A stretch of DNA of 34,514 nucleotides from Bradyrhizobium sp. ORS 375 (GCF_000239775.1 NZ_CAFI01000454.1:1-34514); one strand, 5' to 3'. Numbered from the stretch's first letter, positions 23,989 through 32,068 are shown. The notes: a model not told the origin generated them from the sequence alone. Numbers and translations are program-made.

Positions 23989-24029
23989 GTGACGAGCGTG
24001 AGACCGTCCGCTGGCCTGCCGGCGCAAAA

Positions 24030-24057
24030 AGGCCGGCGGGCGTTACGCCGCCGGCCT
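24030..24057. terminator. terminator after the sigma-54-controlled gene
   Basis: A 10-bp stem, AGGCCGGCGG (24030-24039) with CCGCCGGCCT (24048-24057), is followed rightward by CTTGT and preceded by five A residues, which give a T-run on the minus strand. It may act in both directions. Confidence 0.65.
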
Positions 24058-24303
24058 CTTGTCGCGACTGCCGGCTCCGGCCGTCCGGTTCCGTCGCACT
24101 CCTGGGGGAGTATGCGAACAGGGTCGCGCGACTTGGTTAACGATCACTTAACGTGCATGCAGCAGAGCGACAAACGGCGCAGCAATGCACGGCAAGCGAG
24201 CGCCGGGACGAACCACTGGCCGGAGCGCAGGTCGTGGGCACGCTGCGCGATCGGGTTCGCGCGTGCGACGTCCCGTCGGCTCAGTGCACCGTCACCTCAG
24301 GGC
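24058..24303. other. intergenic region, no gene seen
   Basis: About 250 bp between the terminator and the end of the leftward 70-aa gene. It contains two TTAACG words 14 bp apart (near 24137 and 24151) but no convincing frame. Confidence 0.4.
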
Positions 24304-24516
24304 TCAGCTCAACACCAAGGCGCGCTTCTTCTCGCGACGAAGCTTCAGCTCCTGGCAGCCTGACAGACGCACGAACTCCTGCGGATGGATATCATAGCCA
24401 TGGCAGCCGAACGTGTTCTGCTGCGACATCGGCGCCTGCGCCGGACTGTTCCGGCCGGCGACGCGGCCAGCCGACTTGGTTCGGACCGGCTCGATCCCTG
24501 TAGTCAACGCGGTCAT
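24304..24516 (-). CDS. small soluble protein of unknown function (70 aa)
   Basis: ATG 24516, preceded by ACGGAGTT, opens a 70-codon frame. The product begins MTALTTGIEPVRTK and has a central block NTFGCHGYDIHPQEFVRLSGC and a basic tail (KLRREKKRALVLS). Two cysteines and the aromatic pattern CHGYDI look conserved rather than random, but I cannot name the family. It lies downstream of the hemerythrin gene on the same strand (116 bp gap) and may share its transcript. Confidence 0.6.
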   Translation of the reverse strand: MTALTTGIEPVRTKSAGRVAGRNSPAQAPMSQQNTFGCHGYDIHPQEFVRLSGCQELKLRREKKRALVLS

Positions 24517-24632
24517 AGCCAACTCCGTGAAAGAGTGCCTGCCCCCATGATCGGGAACTATAGCCCTCTGGATTTCAGGCGCAATTGAGACAAAGCGCCC
24601 GTGAGACAAAGCGCCGTGAGACACAGTGTCTC

Positions 24633-25211
24633 TCAGCTCGCCGCGGCGCGCGCCTGCTCCGCCTCCTGCTCCCAGCGCAGGATCGTCCGCTCGAGATTGT
24701 GGAATTTCTCGGCGACCTCGCCGTCGAACAGTGGGTCCTTGCGGTCGGACATGCGGGCATCGATGTCGGCCCAGTCCTCCGGCTGCAGCGCCCGCAAGGC
24801 GGCCGGAAACAGCAGCGTCTCCTCCTTGCGCAGATGCTCGCGCTGACTGTCGATGAACTGGTGCACGGCGGCGTGGAAGCTCTCGCGCAGGATCTCCTGG
24901 TCCGACAGGACGGCATTGACCGCATCGGCAAAACCGCGCAGCCGCTGCGCCTCGGTCTCGTGCTCGTCGTCGACATCGCCATAGGTCGCGGCCGCCGCCG
25001 GATCGCGCGCGCGCAGCTTGCCGAAGATCATCTCCTCCTTGGGATGATGACAGCGCTGCGGATAGTCCTCGAAATAGGCGATGATGCTTTGCAGGATGTC
25101 GTAGTCGGGCCGCCGATTGTGATCGAACAGCTCCAGCTCGTGCTCGAGCACGGAAAGAAGCCTCTCGAGATTCTCGTGCTCCTGCAGCAGCGCCTCGATG
25201 ATCTTTGCCAT
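24633..25211 (-). CDS. hemerythrin-domain protein
   Basis: The 192-aa product is a hemerythrin-like four-helix bundle expected to hold a di-iron site. Ligand motifs are LLQEHENL near the N-terminus, the HHPKEE box (CHHPKEEMIF), DDEHETEAQRL, and FIDSQREHLRKEETLLFP. Such proteins bind O2 or NO or protect iron centres. ATG 25211 is the start of the conserved region; the frame continues upstream without similarity. A FixK2-type box lies 87-100 bp upstream, so expression is probably raised at low oxygen. It lies downstream of hemA on the same strand. Confidence 0.9.
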   Translation of the reverse strand: MAKIIEALLQEHENLERLLSVLEHELELFDHNRRPDYDILQSIIAYFEDYPQRCHHPKEEMIFGKLRARDPAAAATYGDVDDEHETEAQRLRGFADAVNAVLSDQEILRESFHAAVHQFIDSQREHLRKEETLLFPAALRALQPEDWADIDARMSDRKDPLFDGEVAEKFHNLERTILRWEQEAEQARAAAS

Positions 25212-25297
25212 GGCAGCCTCTTTGCGCCGGCCGGGCCCTGCCGAACCGGCATGTTCCCCGTTGGCGAAAGAGTACGCCCGCGCGAGCGCGGGCGGCA

Positions 25298-25311
25298 TTG
25301 CGGCAGATCAA
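25298..25311 (-). promoter_or_regulatory. FixK2/FNR-type box of the hemerythrin gene
   Basis: TTGC-GGCAGA-TCAA fits TTG[A/C]-N6-[G/T]CAA fully. With activation at -41.5 the transcript would start near 25263, leaving a 52-nt leader before the hemerythrin ATG. It lies in the 136-bp gap between hemA and hemerythrin, both leftward. Confidence 0.65.
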
Positions 25312-25347
25312 AGTTGACAGGCCGGCGTGACAAATCGGCCGGACAAT

Positions 25348-26577
25348 TCACTCAGCGGCGAGCGCCTGCGGCGCGCGCGCCAGCCCCAGCCTGTCCCAGA
25401 CGTCGACCAGCGCCTCGGCCAGCGCATCGATCAGGCGATCATCGTGGTAGGGTGAGGGAGTGATGCGCAGCCGCTCCAGGCCGCGCGGCACCGTCGGATA
25501 GTTGATCGGCTGGATGTAGATGCCGTGCTCCGACAGCAGCAGGTCTGAAGCCGTCTTGCACTTCTCGGGATCGCCGACATGCACCGGCACGATGTGGGTG
25601 TCCGAGGGCATGACCGGCAGGCCCGACGCGTTCAGCACGGCCTTGAGCCGGGCCGCCCGGTCCTGGTGGCGGTCGCGCTCCCATTGCGAGGTCTTCAAAT
25701 GCCGGATCGCCGCAGTCGCGGCGGCGCAGACCGGCGGCGGCAGCGCCGTGGTGAAGATGAAGCCCGGCGCATAGGACCGGACGGCATCGATCAGGTTGGC
25801 ATTGGCGGCGATGTAGCCGCCGAGGCAGCCGAACGCCTTGGCCAGAGTGCCTTCCAGGATGTCGATGCGGGCCATCGCGCCGTCACGCTCGGCAATGCCG
25901 CCGCCGCGCGGGCCGTACATGCCGACGGCATGGACCTCGTCGACGTAAGTCAGCGCGCCATAGCGGTCGGCGAGATCGCAGATCCGATGCAAGGGCGCGA
26001 CATCGCCGTCCATCGAATACAGGCTCTCACAGACGATCAGCTTGGGCCGGTCCGGATCGGCGGCACGCAGCAGCTCCTCGAGGTGCGCGAGGTCGTTGTG
26101 CCGCCACACCTGCTTCTCGGTGCCGGCCTTGCGGACGCCCTCGATCATCGAATTATGGTTCAGCGCGTCCGACAGCAGCAGGCAGTTCGGCAGCAGCTTG
26201 GCGATCGTCGAGATGCCGGTCTCATTGGAGACGTAGCCGGAGGTGAACACCAGCGCCGCCTGCTTGCCGTGAAGATCGGCGAGCTCGCGCTCCAGCTCGA
26301 CCAGCGGATGGTTAGTGCCGGCAATGTTGCGGGTGCCGCCGGCGCCGGTGCCCATGCGCGCAGCGACGTCGACCATGGCGCCGATCACCTTCGGGTGCTG
26401 GCCCATGCCGAGATAGTCGTTGGAGCACCAGATCACCACGTCCTTCGGACCCTCGGGGGAATGCCAGATCGCGTGCGGAAAGCGGCCGGCGCGGCGCTCA
26501 AGGTCGGCGAACACGCGGTAACGGCGCTCCTGATGCAGCTGGTCGAGGGCACGGTCGAAATAGCTGTCGTAGTTCAT
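25348..26577 (-). CDS. hemA: 5-aminolevulinate synthase
   Basis: The 409-aa PLP enzyme condenses glycine with succinyl-CoA, the first step of haem synthesis in alphaproteobacteria (Shemin pathway). Visible features are the N-terminal [21 protein letters not shown], the [12 protein letters not shown] motif, the glycine-rich [24 protein letters not shown], and the PLP lysine in GTLAKAFG (K247). Length is exactly typical. AAGGACG lies before ATG 26577. An FNR/FixK-like site 104 bp upstream suggests oxygen-responsive expression, which fits oxygen control reported for hemA in Bradyrhizobium japonicum. Confidence 0.95.
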   Translation of the reverse strand: MNYDSYFDRALDQLHQERRYRVFADLERRAGRFPHAIWHSPEGPKDVVIWCSNDYLGMGQHPKVIGAMVDVAARMGTGAGGTRNIAGTNHPLVELERELADLHGKQAALVFTSGYVSNETGISTIAKLLPNCLLLSDALNHNSMIEGVRKAGTEKQVWRHNDLAHLEELLRAADPDRPKLIVCESLYSMDGDVAPLHRICDLADRYGALTYVDEVHAVGMYGPRGGGIAERDGAMARIDILEGTLAKAFGCLGGYIAANANLIDAVRSYAPGFIFTTALPPPVCAAATAAIRHLKTSQWERDRHQDRAARLKAVLNASGLPVMPSDTHIVPVHVGDPEKCKTASDLLLSEHGIYIQPINYPTVPRGLERLRITPSPYHDDRLIDALAEALVDVWDRLGLARAPQALAAE

Positions 26578-26680
26578 CCTGATCGTCCTTCCCCTGCCCG
26601 GCGGCCCCGGCACGAAGCGGCCGGTGAGCCCATCATCTCGGCCTCGGGTCGGACAAAAGCCCAGTTCTGCGAGCCGTTCG

Positions 26681-26694
26681 TTGATCCAGATCAG
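26681..26694 (-). promoter_or_regulatory. FixK/FNR-like box upstream of hemA
   Basis: Read on the minus strand, CTGATCTGGATCAA differs from the ideal dyad TTGATCTGGATCAA only in its first base. At -41.5 spacing, transcription would begin near 26646, 69 nt before the hemA ATG. Confidence 0.6.
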
Positions 26695-26753
26695 GGACTG
26701 CGCGTGGTTCCGGGTATTCGGCCTGCCACGGCTGAGGCCGAGAACCGGCCTCG

Positions 26754-27902
26754 CTATCGTCCCTGTGGCTGTCCCGCGTCGGCGATGTCGAGCTGCAGCG
26801 GGGCGCCGCTGTCCAGGAAGGCGGTCAGCGCCGCTTCATAGGGCGTAGGGTCGAGGGCGCACGCCGCCAGCCATTGCGGCTCGTAATAAGTCTGGCGATA
26901 GCGCTCGCCGGAATCGCAGATCAGCGTGACCAGCGAGCCGGCCACGCCGCCCTGCCGCATCTCGGCCGCGAGCCGGCACAGCGCCAGGAAATTGGTGCCG
27001 GTCGAACCGCCGACCGGCCGGCGCAGCCGCCGGGTCAGGACATTCATCGCCGCGATCGAGGCGGCATCCGGCACTTTCATCATCCGGTCGACCACGCCAG
27101 GCACGAAGGACGGCTCGCAGCGGGGACGGCCGACGCCTTCGATCAGTGAGGGGCGGTCGCAGGTCTGGGCGCTGTCACCCTTGCAGAAGGCGTCGAAGAA
27201 AGCCGAGTGCTCGACATCCGCGACGCAGAGCCGAGTCGGATAGCAACGGTAGCGCAGATAGCGGCCCATCGTCGCCGAGGTGCCGCCGGTGCCCGCGCCC
27301 ATCACGATCCAGTCCGGGATCGGGCAGCGCTCGCCCTGCAGCTGGGTGAAGATCGACTCGGCAATGTTGTTGTTGCCGCGCCAATCGGTGGCGCGCTCGG
27401 CGAAGGTGAACTGGTCCATGTAGTGGCCGCCGAGCCGCGCGGCGAGCGCAGCCGCCTCCGCATAGAGAAACCGGCCGTCATCGATCAGGTGGCAGTTGCC
27501 GCCGTAATGGGTGATGGCCGCGATCTTCTCGGCCGAAGTCGTGCGCGGCATGACCGCGTAGAACGGCACGCCGATCATCTGCGCGAAATAGGCCTCCGAC
27601 ACCGCTGTCGACCCCGAAGAGGCCTCGACCACCGGGGTGCCCTCGCGGATATGGCCGTTGCACAGCGCATACAGAAACAGCGAGCGTGCCAGCCGATGCT
27701 TCAGGCTGCCGGTCGGGTGCGTCGACTCATCCTTCAGATAGATGTCGATGCCGGCGAGCGCGGGGACGATCAGCCGGATCAGGTGCGTGTCAGCCGTCCG
27801 GCACTGGTCGGCCTCGATGGCGGCGACGGCGTCGTCCACCCAGCCGCGGCGATAGCGCGGCGGGCGGGACTCATCCGGGCGGAAGAAGGTCGGCGGGTTC
27901 AT
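26754..27902 (-). CDS. PLP-dependent cysteine synthase-family protein
   Basis: This 382-aa fold-type II PLP enzyme has the lysine in [10 protein letters not shown] (K68), the asparagine-type loop [13 protein letters not shown] and a glycine-rich phosphate loop [15 protein letters not shown]. It is longer than CysK (about 310 aa) and has GSLKHR rather than GSVKDR, placing it in the separate branch that includes cysteine desulfhydrase-like (Cds1-type) enzymes. The reaction is therefore uncertain: cysteine synthesis or breakdown. It lies upstream of hemA on the same strand with a 176-bp gap containing the hemA box, so hemA has its own promoter. Confidence 0.85.
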   Translation of the reverse strand: MNPPTFFRPDESRPPRYRRGWVDDAVAAIEADQCRTADTHLIRLIVPALAGIDIYLKDESTHPTGSLKHRLARSLFLYALCNGHIREGTPVVEASSGSTAVSEAYFAQMIGVPFYAVMPRTTSAEKIAAITHYGGNCHLIDDGRFLYAEAAALAARLGGHYMDQFTFAERATDWRGNNNIAESIFTQLQGERCPIPDWIVMGAGTGGTSATMGRYLRYRCYPTRLCVADVEHSAFFDAFCKGDSAQTCDRPSLIEGVGRPRCEPSFVPGVVDRMMKVPDAASIAAMNVLTRRLRRPVGGSTGTNFLALCRLAAEMRQGGVAGSLVTLICDSGERYRQTYYEPQWLAACALDPTPYEAALTAFLDSGAPLQLDIADAGQPQGR

Positions 27903-27933
27903 CGCGCTTACGGATCATGATCGCCGAGTCACA

Positions 27934-28122
27934 TCAAGCCCGCTTGCCGCCCTGCTCCCATGCAGCAATCGCCCGGCGAACACCCCAGCGCTCCTTCCCA
28001 CATTTGCGCTGGCGGGTAACAAGGCGCTCCCGTGCTGCGAGCAATGCGCCGCATTCGCACCTAGATCTGGACCAGGAAATTTGAATCTCGGCGAGATTGG
28101 CCAAACATTTGCACACTTTCAC
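27934..28122 (-). CDS. possible small Cys-rich protein (62 aa), doubtful
   Basis: A GTG at 28122 opens 62 codons with a cysteine pattern C-x-C ... C-x-C-G ... KCG (RCECGALLAARERLVTRQRK) and a tail with two tryptophans (ERWGVRRAIAAWEQ), resembling a zinc-ribbon peptide. Third-position GC is only about 64%, below neighbouring genes, and no ribosome-binding site is seen. The frame contains the dyad AATCTCG-G-CGAGATT (28084-28098). It may be a decayed or spurious gene. Confidence 0.3.
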   Translation of the reverse strand: MKVCKCLANLAEIQISWSRSRCECGALLAARERLVTRQRKCGKERWGVRRAIAAWEQGGKRA

Positions 28123-28253
28123 GGCGAACTATGGCAGGCATTGGTGGCGCGACCAGAACGCGCCGAGGCGTGAATTGAGTTGAGGCTTGAGGGCGAGGCT
28201 GAGGCTCGGCGGTTGCCATCACGAGCCGCGCCTCGCCGCAGACGAGGGGCATC

Positions 28254-28487
28254 ATGAGAGTTCTTGCGTTCGTGCTCGCGACGCTGGCCGTGAGCCAAGC
28301 CGCTTATGCCGAGGGCCTGGAATGTCGGCGCGTCGCCGATCCCACGCCGCGGCTGAGCTGCGTCGAGACGCCAACCACCGCCCAGGCGCCGGCGCCGGGA
28401 CGGACCGACGTCTGGACGCCAGCGGAGCCGCGGCAGCCGACGCGTGACGGCGACGGCGCCTCGTCGAGAAGCTCCCGGATTCGCTGA
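28254..28487 (+). CDS. small exported protein (77 aa)
   Basis: GAGGGGC precedes ATG 28254. The product has a clear signal peptide (MRVLAFVLATLAVSQAAYA, cleavage before EG), a short segment with two cysteines (LECRRVADPTPRLSCVET) that may form a disulphide, and a disordered Pro/Ala/Ser/Arg-rich tail. It is probably periplasmic; no family is recognised. It lies 191 bp upstream of prsW on the same strand, with no terminator apparent between them. Confidence 0.7.
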   Translation: MRVLAFVLATLAVSQAAYAEGLECRRVADPTPRLSCVETPTTAQAPAPGRTDVWTPAEPRQPTRDGDGASSRSSRIR

Positions 28488-28678
28488 GCGAACTGGCCCA
28501 GAGCTTCTGATCGGCATGTCACAGCGGCGGCGTGGGATTTTGCGCGATTGACGCCTTGATGAACGGCCGTTTTTGCCGACATGTAAGTCCTGCTCCGCGG
28601 CTGCGAACCAGTCTCAATCCAGGCCTCGCGCGGGAGGTGACGGCTGGTTCGACCAGCCGCATTCGATGATCGGAGACC

Positions 28679-29707
28679 ATGGCCTACCTGCCATCGCAAA
28701 TAAACCTGCTGGAAGCGCTGGCGACCGTGGTCGGAACCGCGGCGATCGCGCCTGCGCTGCTGATCCTGTGGCTGGTGGTCGCCGCCGGTGACAATTCCGG
28801 TCCACCGCTCAAGATCTGGAGCGCTTTCCTGCTCGGGGCCGCCAGCGTGCTGCTGCTCGGCATCATCAGGGCCCCGTTCCAGAACGTCGGCCTGGCGATC
28901 GACAATCCGTGGATCGCACAGGCGGTCCGGGCGCTGTTCAGCGTCGCCCTGCCGGAAGAGATCGCGAAGGTTGCGGTGATCGCGGCCCTGTGGTCGCGGC
29001 GCCGCCAGGTCGGCAATGCCATGGACACGGTGTTCTACGGCGCCGCGGTGGGGCTCGGCTTCGCCGCTTACGAGAACCTCGCCTATCTCGTCCAGCATGC
29101 CGAGATGTGGCGCTCGCTAGCGATCCTGCGCAGCGTGCTCACCGTCCCATTCCACGGCGCGCTCGGCATCATCGCCGGGGCTTATCTGGCGATCGCCCGC
29201 ACCTCGACGGCGCTCGGCGCCAACCGGCACAATCGCGACTGGGCGCGGATGTCGAGCTGGGCGCTGGTGCTGGCCGCGCCGGTGATGCTGCATGCGGCGT
29301 TCGATTACCCGCTGCTGCTGCTGCAACGCGCGTCCCACCTCGATCCGACCTCGCGGCTCTGGCTTGGCGCCGTGAGCGTCTTGATCGGCTTCTCCTCGAT
29401 CGGGCTCGCCGTGCGGCTGGTGCGCCGGGTTGCGCATCATCACACGCCGCGCACCCAGGTGGCACGGGACCGGCTGAGCCAGCTGCGGCGGATGTGGGCC
29501 TTGCTGCTGCTCGGCGGCGCTGCCGGCTTCGTCGGCCTCGGTTTCGTGCTGACCTCGGTCCGGCACTGGCTGCTCAACCCCGACCGCAACATTGCCGGCG
29601 TTCTGGTTCCCCTGGGGCTTACCGCGATTCTTCTCGGGGTGGCCCTGCTGATTGTCACAACGACGATCTATGTTTTCGGCCGTAACCGCATGCGGACCAC
29701 GGCCTGA
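28679..29707 (+). CDS. PrsW-family intramembrane metalloprotease
   Basis: The 342-aa polytopic protein carries the PrsW family residues in order: PEEIAK with E93-E94, the segment GLGFAAYEN with E132, FHG with H159, and HAAFDY with H205 and D209. About nine transmembrane helices are visible, so the active site lies in the membrane. The family includes B. subtilis PrsW, which cleaves an anti-sigma factor. The natural substrate here is unknown and no anti-sigma gene is adjacent. CGGAGA precedes ATG 28679. A helix pair after residue 260 extends beyond the minimal PrsW core. Confidence 0.88.
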   Translation: MAYLPSQINLLEALATVVGTAAIAPALLILWLVVAAGDNSGPPLKIWSAFLLGAASVLLLGIIRAPFQNVGLAIDNPWIAQAVRALFSVALPEEIAKVAVIAALWSRRRQVGNAMDTVFYGAAVGLGFAAYENLAYLVQHAEMWRSLAILRSVLTVPFHGALGIIAGAYLAIARTSTALGANRHNRDWARMSSWALVLAAPVMLHAAFDYPLLLLQRASHLDPTSRLWLGAVSVLIGFSSIGLAVRLVRRVAHHHTPRTQVARDRLSQLRRMWALLLLGGAAGFVGLGFVLTSVRHWLLNPDRNIAGVLVPLGLTAILLGVALLIVTTTIYVFGRNRMRTTA

Positions 29708-29836
29708 GGCAGGGCCGCAACGCCGCCATTGCAACGAAACGCGCCTCATGCGCTTGTCCGGGCCGTGGTTCCACACCATGTGCTTTGGCAGGCAGGCGCA
29801 GCGTTCGGCGCGCGACCATGCCCGGAGTACTGATCG

Positions 29837-30424
29837 ATGACCCTTCCCCAGGATACGATTCCGCCCGAGCTCGAGCGCATGAGGTCGCAGATGAGCGCGG
29901 CCGTGCGCGCCCATTGGAAGGCCTTCCTGATCGAGGGCGTCCTGCTCGCGGTGCTCGGCCTGCTCGCCATGGTCCTCACGCCCCTGGCGAGCCTTGCGGT
30001 CACGATCTTCCTTGGCTGGATGTTCCTGATCTCGGGGATCGCGGGGCTCGCGCTGACCTTCTGGGCGCGCGGCATGCCCGGCTTTTGGTGGTCGCTGCTG
30101 TCGGCGGCGCTCGCCATCATCGCCGGAATCATCCTGGTGGCGCAGCCGGTCCAGGGCACGCTGACCCTGACCGTCGTGATCGGCGTCTATTTCCTCGCCG
30201 AGGGCGTCGCCACGATCATGTATGCGCTGGAGCACCGGCGCGAATTGTCCGGCCGCTGGTCCTGGCTCGCCATCTCAGGACTCGTCGACATCGCCATCGC
30301 CGGCATCATCATTTCCGGCCTGCCGGGCACGGCCGCATGGGCGATCGGCCTGTTGGTCGGGATCAATCTCTTGTTTGGCGGCGTGTCGATGATCGGCATG
30401 GCGCTCGCGGCGCGCAACGCCTGA
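29837..30424 (+). CDS. HdeD-family membrane protein (DUF308)
   Basis: The 195-aa product has six transmembrane helices arranged as DUF308 repeats. The first pair includes WKAFLIEGVLLAVLGLLAMV and FLGWMFLISGIAGLALTF; later helices include FWWSLLSAALAIIAGIIL and WAIGLLVGINLLFGGVSMIG. HdeD is linked to acid resistance at high cell density in E. coli; in rhizobia the function is not established. It has a soluble N-terminus of about 25 residues. It is followed 38 bp later by the promoter of the DAHP synthase attenuator and no terminator is obvious, so some read-through is possible. Confidence 0.88.
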   Translation: MTLPQDTIPPELERMRSQMSAAVRAHWKAFLIEGVLLAVLGLLAMVLTPLASLAVTIFLGWMFLISGIAGLALTFWARGMPGFWWSLLSAALAIIAGIILVAQPVQGTLTLTVVIGVYFLAEGVATIMYALEHRRELSGRWSWLAISGLVDIAIAGIIISGLPGTAAWAIGLLVGINLLFGGVSMIGMALAARNA

Positions 30425-30461
30425 GCCCCGGAGCTCGGGCGGCAGAGTTTCGATTTTTGGG

Positions 30462-30490
30462 ATGACAAGGGGCGGCGCGGCCGCTATACG
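30462..30490 (+). promoter_or_regulatory. promoter of the DAHP synthase leader
   Basis: ATGACA (30462-30467, 5 of 6 to TTGACA), a 17-bp spacer and TATACG (30485-30490, 4 of 6 to TATAAT) predict a transcription start within 30496-30498, at or on the ATG of the leader peptide. The mRNA would thus be leaderless, as known for the rhizobial trp leader. Confidence 0.6.
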
Positions 30491-30496
30491 ACTTTC

Positions 30497-30577
30497 ATGA
30501 TCAACGCCGCCACCAGCTATTATTGGTACTTTAGCTACGACAGCTCGCTGGCGGCGGGAGGATCGCGCTCAATCTGA
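30497..30577 (+). CDS. aromatic-rich attenuator leader peptide (26 aa)
   Basis: ATG 30497 to TGA 30575-30577 encodes 26 residues with the run SYYWYFSY: codons TAT TAT TGG TAC TTT AGC TAC at 30518-30538, i.e. four Tyr, one Trp and one Phe within seven codons. Such clustering is extremely unlikely by chance in GC-rich DNA. No Shine-Dalgarno sequence precedes it, but the predicted start site coincides with the ATG. It lies between a promoter and a terminator 91 bp ahead of DAHP synthase, the committed enzyme of aromatic biosynthesis. Its role is almost certainly to sense charged tRNA-Tyr/Phe/Trp by ribosome stalling. Confidence 0.85.
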   Translation: MINAATSYYWYFSYDSSLAAGGSRSI

Positions 30578-30628
30578 CACATTGCAGCAAGATATCCGAA
30601 CAAGCCGCCAGACCTGGCGGCTTTTTTA
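30506..30628 (+). promoter_or_regulatory. transcription attenuator of DAHP synthase
   Basis: Three alternative pairings are visible. Strand 1 GCCGCCA (30506-30512) pairs with TGGCGGC (30549-30555); strand 2 CTGGCGGC (30548-30555) pairs with strand 3 GCCGCCAG (30604-30611); strand 3 AGCCGCCA (30603-30610) pairs with strand 4 TGGCGGCT (30615-30622), followed by TTTTTT. A ribosome stalled at the aromatic run (30518-30538) covers strand 1, frees strand 2 and allows the 2:3 antiterminator. A ribosome reaching the stop codon lets 3:4 form and stops transcription. This is the classical amino-acid attenuation layout, here responding to aromatic amino acids. Confidence 0.85.
30603..30628 (+). terminator. 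attenuator terminator hairpin
   Basis: The stem AGCCGCCA/TGGCGGCT with a 4-nt loop is followed by a run of Ts (30622-30627), a strong intrinsic terminator placed 41 bp before the DAHP synthase start. Confidence 0.9.
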
Positions 30629-30667
30629 TTGCCGGCAGGTGCCCTTCACGTGACACAGGAGCCCGCC

Positions 30668-31753
30668 GTGCTGAGTACGACAGACGATCTTCGCATCAAG
30701 GAAATCAAGGAATTGAGCCTGCCCGTGGAGGTGATGGGCGAGATTCCGCGCACCCTCACCGCCACCCGCGTGGTGATGGCCGCGCGCAACGCCATCCACG
30801 CGATCCTGACCGGCAGCGACGACCGCCTGCTGGTCATCGTCGGTCCCTGCTCCATTCATGATCCCAAGGCGGCGCTCGACTACGCCGGGCGGCTCGCCAC
30901 CCTGCGGGAGCGCCTCGCCGACCGGCTGGAAATCGTGATGCGCGTCTATTTCGAGAAGCCGCGCACCACCGTCGGCTGGAAGGGCCTGATCAACGATCCC
31001 GATCTCGACAACTCCTTCGACATCAACAAGGGCCTGCGGCTGGCGCGCAACGTTCTCTCGGCGGTCAACAATCTCGGCCTGCCCGCGGGCTGCGAATTCC
31101 TCGACATGACGACGCCGCAATACATCGCGGACCTCGTCGCCTGGGCCGCGATCGGCGCGCGTACCACGGAGAGCCAGATTCACCGCGAGCTTGCCTCCGG
31201 CCTGTCGTGTCCGGTCGGCTTCAAGAACGGCACCGACGGCAACATCCGCATCGCCGCCGACGCGGTGAAATCGGCCGCGCATCCGCACCACTTCATGGCG
31301 GTCACCAAGGGCGGCCGCTCCGGCATCGCGGCGACCACCGGCAACGAGGACTGCCACATCATCCTGCGCGGCGGCTCTGGCCCGAACTACGACGCCGCCC
31401 ATGTCGAGCAGGCCTCGGCCGAGCTGGTCAAGGCCGGCCTGCCGGCGCGGCTGATGATCGACACCAGCCACGCCAATTCGAGCAAGAAGCCGGAGAACCA
31501 GCCGCTGGTCGCCGCCGACATCGCCGGCCAGCTGGCGAATGGCGAGGACCGCATCATGGGCGTGATGATCGAGAGCCATCTCGTCGCCGGCCGGCAGGAC
31601 GTCAAGCCGGGCGTGCCGCTGACCTACGGCCAGAGCATCACCGACGGCTGCATCGGCTGGGAGACGACGGCGGAGGTGCTGGAGCAGCTGGCCGACGCGG
31701 TTGCTGCGCGGCGGGCGAAGCGTCGCGACTCCCTGCGCGAGCGCTCGGCTTAA
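30668..31753 (+). CDS. aroG: 3-deoxy-7-phosphoheptulonate (DAHP) synthase, AroG/F/H type
   Basis: The 361-aa enzyme condenses phosphoenolpyruvate and erythrose-4-phosphate to DAHP, the first step of the shikimate pathway. It belongs to the E. coli AroFGH type: VGPCSIHDP with metal ligand C61, YFEKPRTTVGWKGLINDP (94-111), PVGFKNGTDGN, IMGVMIESHL, and TDGCIGWETT near the C-terminus. The start is taken as GTG 30668 because AGGAG lies 6 bp before it; earlier in-frame GTG 30650 and TTG 30629 lack such a site. It is preceded by the aromatic leader-peptide attenuator. The letter G is by type only. Confidence 0.93.
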   Translation: MLSTTDDLRIKEIKELSLPVEVMGEIPRTLTATRVVMAARNAIHAILTGSDDRLLVIVGPCSIHDPKAALDYAGRLATLRERLADRLEIVMRVYFEKPRTTVGWKGLINDPDLDNSFDINKGLRLARNVLSAVNNLGLPAGCEFLDMTTPQYIADLVAWAAIGARTTESQIHRELASGLSCPVGFKNGTDGNIRIAADAVKSAAHPHHFMAVTKGGRSGIAATTGNEDCHIILRGGSGPNYDAAHVEQASAELVKAGLPARLMIDTSHANSSKKPENQPLVAADIAGQLANGEDRIMGVMIESHLVAGRQDVKPGVPLTYGQSITDGCIGWETTAEVLEQLADAVAARRAKRRDSLRERSA

Positions 31754-31771
31754 GGATCTGCAAAGAGCAGA

Positions 31772-31794
31772 GCGGCGCGCCTCGTGCGCGCCGC
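31772..31794. terminator. hairpin after DAHP synthase
   Basis: A 9-bp stem, GCGGCGCGC (31772-31780) with GCGCGCCGC (31786-31794), lies between the convergent aroG and small exported-protein genes. There is no T-run. Confidence 0.45.
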
Positions 31795-31816
31795 CGATGG
31801 CCTGCGCAGCTGACGC

Positions 31817-32068
31817 TCAGCAGCCTCGGCAGATGCTCTTGATCTTGCGATCGAGCTCGCGATCTTCCTTGCTCATGTTGCCCATCGAGCTCTCGTCGGC
31901 CTGCTCGGCCTTCGGCAGATCGCTCGGCCGCGGCTGACGCCGCTTCTTGGCGCCCTGCGTCGTGGAATCGCCGCTCATGCTGCTGCCCTGCGCGAGCACA
32001 GCGCCATCGGCCGCCAGGATCAGGAGCCCCATCGCGATCGCAAGCGTCTTCATCGCAGGTGTCTTCAT
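31817..32068 (-). CDS. small exported protein (83 aa)
   Basis: ATG 32068 follows a strong GGAGGAG. The signal peptide (MKTPAMKTLAIAMGLLILAADGAVLA) is followed by a hydrophilic, charged mature part (GAKKRRQPRPSDLPKAEQAD ... KEDRELDRKIKSICRGC) ending in a C-x-x-C motif. It is likely periplasmic and unstructured or helical. No family is recognised. It lies 36 bp upstream of the end of epmB but on the same strand, so it would be the last gene of an epmA-epmB transcript if that reads through. Confidence 0.7.
   Translation of the reverse strand: MKTPAMKTLAIAMGLLILAADGAVLAQGSSMSGDSTTQGAKKRRQPRPSDLPKAEQADESSMGNMSKEDRELDRKIKSICRGC

Noticed and set aside
29117-30235. 372-codon minus-strand frame opposite prsW and hdeD
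   Set aside because: Low-complexity His/Arg/Gln composition, crosses two genuine genes, no start signal.
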